From contig JACWEG010000005.1 of the NCBI GenBank assembly GCA_014653605.1, positions 1 through 53,320 of the forward strand: a stretch of 53,320 nt of DNA, written 5' to 3'. Shown piece by piece: positions 52,962 to 53,320 of the stretch (the first letter of the stretch is position 1; every line of letters starts with the position of its first letter). Below the pieces are notes generated by a model that did not search any database, was not told where the DNA came from, and was given only the letters and a program-made list of their open reading frames with translations. Origin of the DNA: Pelagibacterales bacterium SAG-MED37 (GTDB lineage: Bacteria; Pseudomonadota; Alphaproteobacteria; Pelagibacterales; Pelagibacteraceae). A program made the translations under genes and the position numbers.

Positions 52962-53320
52962 ATCAAAGTTGCATTTGCAATACCACCTATGTTTAAAATA
53001 CAAACTGGTAGATCAATCTTGTTTTGTTTGACAATTAATTTGTGAAAAATTGGGGCTAAAGGAGCTCCTTCACCACCATTTTGAATATCATTTTTTCTAA
53101 AATTATAGATTACCTTTTTTTTAGAAAGTTGAGATAATAAGTTACCATCTCCAATTTGTTTAGAAATTTTTTCTAATGGATTATGATATATTGTTTGCCC
53201 ATGAAAACCTATTAAATCAATATTTTTATCAATGGACAGTAAAATCTCGTTAGTAACCTTAGCGTGAAATAGAGTTATATCTTTTTCAAGAGAATGGATT
53301 TCTTTTTCATTTTTTTTTAG
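52957..53320 (-). pseudogene. anmK: Anhydro-N-acetylmuramic acid kinase, internal fragment
   Basis: The minus strand from 53320 to about 52957 is open in one frame and reads DLIGFHGQTIYHNP, QIGDGNLLSQL, GGEGAPLAPIFHK and LNIGGIANATLI. These are central motifs of AnmK, which phosphorylates and opens 1,6-anhydro-MurNAc during peptidoglycan recycling. Past the last motif the frame runs into tyrS sequence at an AAAAAG, so its C-terminal half is missing; the N-terminus continues outside the window. anmK and tyrS are usually adjacent and divergent in alphaproteobacteria, whereas here they are on the same strand and fused. Confidence 0.8.

Noticed and set aside
52955-53003. Apparent ATG start of a short tyrS at 53003
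   Set aside because: The residues before KKMLSS do not belong to TyrRS; the same bases read as AnmK in another frame.
1-53320. tRNA, rRNA, CRISPR, insertion sequence or phage gene
   Set aside because: Gaps between genes are at most about 120 bp and none shows tRNA cloverleaf sequence, direct-repeat arrays, transposase or integrase motifs.

Overview
The window is a very AT-rich, extremely gene-dense bacterial chromosome segment with 54 complete protein genes and four truncated ones at its ends. Gene families, gene order and style (low GC, A-tracts, Lys/Asn/Ile-rich proteins, almost no intergenic DNA) point to a streamlined marine alphaproteobacterium of the SAR11/Pelagibacterales type. The alphaproteobacterial signals are the DUF2066-hda-aspS block, an NDUFA12-family protein beside DUF2155, plant/alpha-type gshA, the lptF-lptG-lptD-surA-pdxA-rsmA operon and the RNase E with a charged insert. 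The lineage is inferred from gene content; no rRNA or tRNA is present to confirm it.

Layout. 1-3.6 kb: membrane-lipid and photo-oxidative-stress type cluster (DUF1365 and cyclopropane-fatty-acid synthase fragments, DUF3833 lipoprotein, SDR, TspO, FOXRED1-like flavoprotein). 3.6-10 kb: selO, msrA, NAD-dependent formate dehydrogenase, HPP-family membrane protein, SufU-like scaffold, an EamA transporter and a glycine-amidinotransferase-like enzyme. 10-23.1 kb: a 14-gene run on the minus strand, in transcription order rpsF-rpsR-rplI-dnaB-RND/MMPL-cvpA-purF-HD protein-gshA-gshB-EamA-MFS-coiled coil-small unknown protein. 23.2-25.8 kb: fabD-fabG-acpP-gmk. 25.8-33.1 kb: outer-membrane biogenesis operon lptF-lptG-lptD-surA-pdxA-rsmA. 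33.1-41.8 kb: pepA-ndk, purM-purN, DUF2066-hda-aspS, a stand-alone protein resembling the tail of class II ribonucleotide reductase, NDUFA12-like and DUF2155. 41.8-53.3 kb: aroQ-accB-accC, thiS-thiG, RNase E/G, PBP1A-prfB-AsmA-like, then fragments of tyrS and anmK.

Functional themes are housekeeping (purines, fatty acids, thiamine thiazole, translation, envelope assembly), thiol and oxidative-stress defence (gshAB, msrA, selO, CFA/TspO cluster) and C1/N metabolism (formate dehydrogenase, amidinotransferase, HD-domain putative oxygenase). There is no tRNA, rRNA, CRISPR, insertion sequence, phage gene or recognisable riboswitch, and no gap between genes is longer than about 120 bp.

Both ends of the window look like inverted, chimeric joins inside genes: DUF1365 joined head to head with cfa on the left, and anmK joined to tyrS on the right. 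This is the geometry produced by multiple-displacement amplification of single cells, so the first ~170 and last ~360 bases should not be taken as true chromosomal order. The more interesting biology is the stand-alone ribonucleotide-reductase-tail protein, an RNase E without the zinc-link cysteines, the PhnZ/TmpB-like HD protein, missing genes in otherwise conserved blocks (fabF/mltG, alr/radA), and convergent genes whose stop codons abut or overlap.
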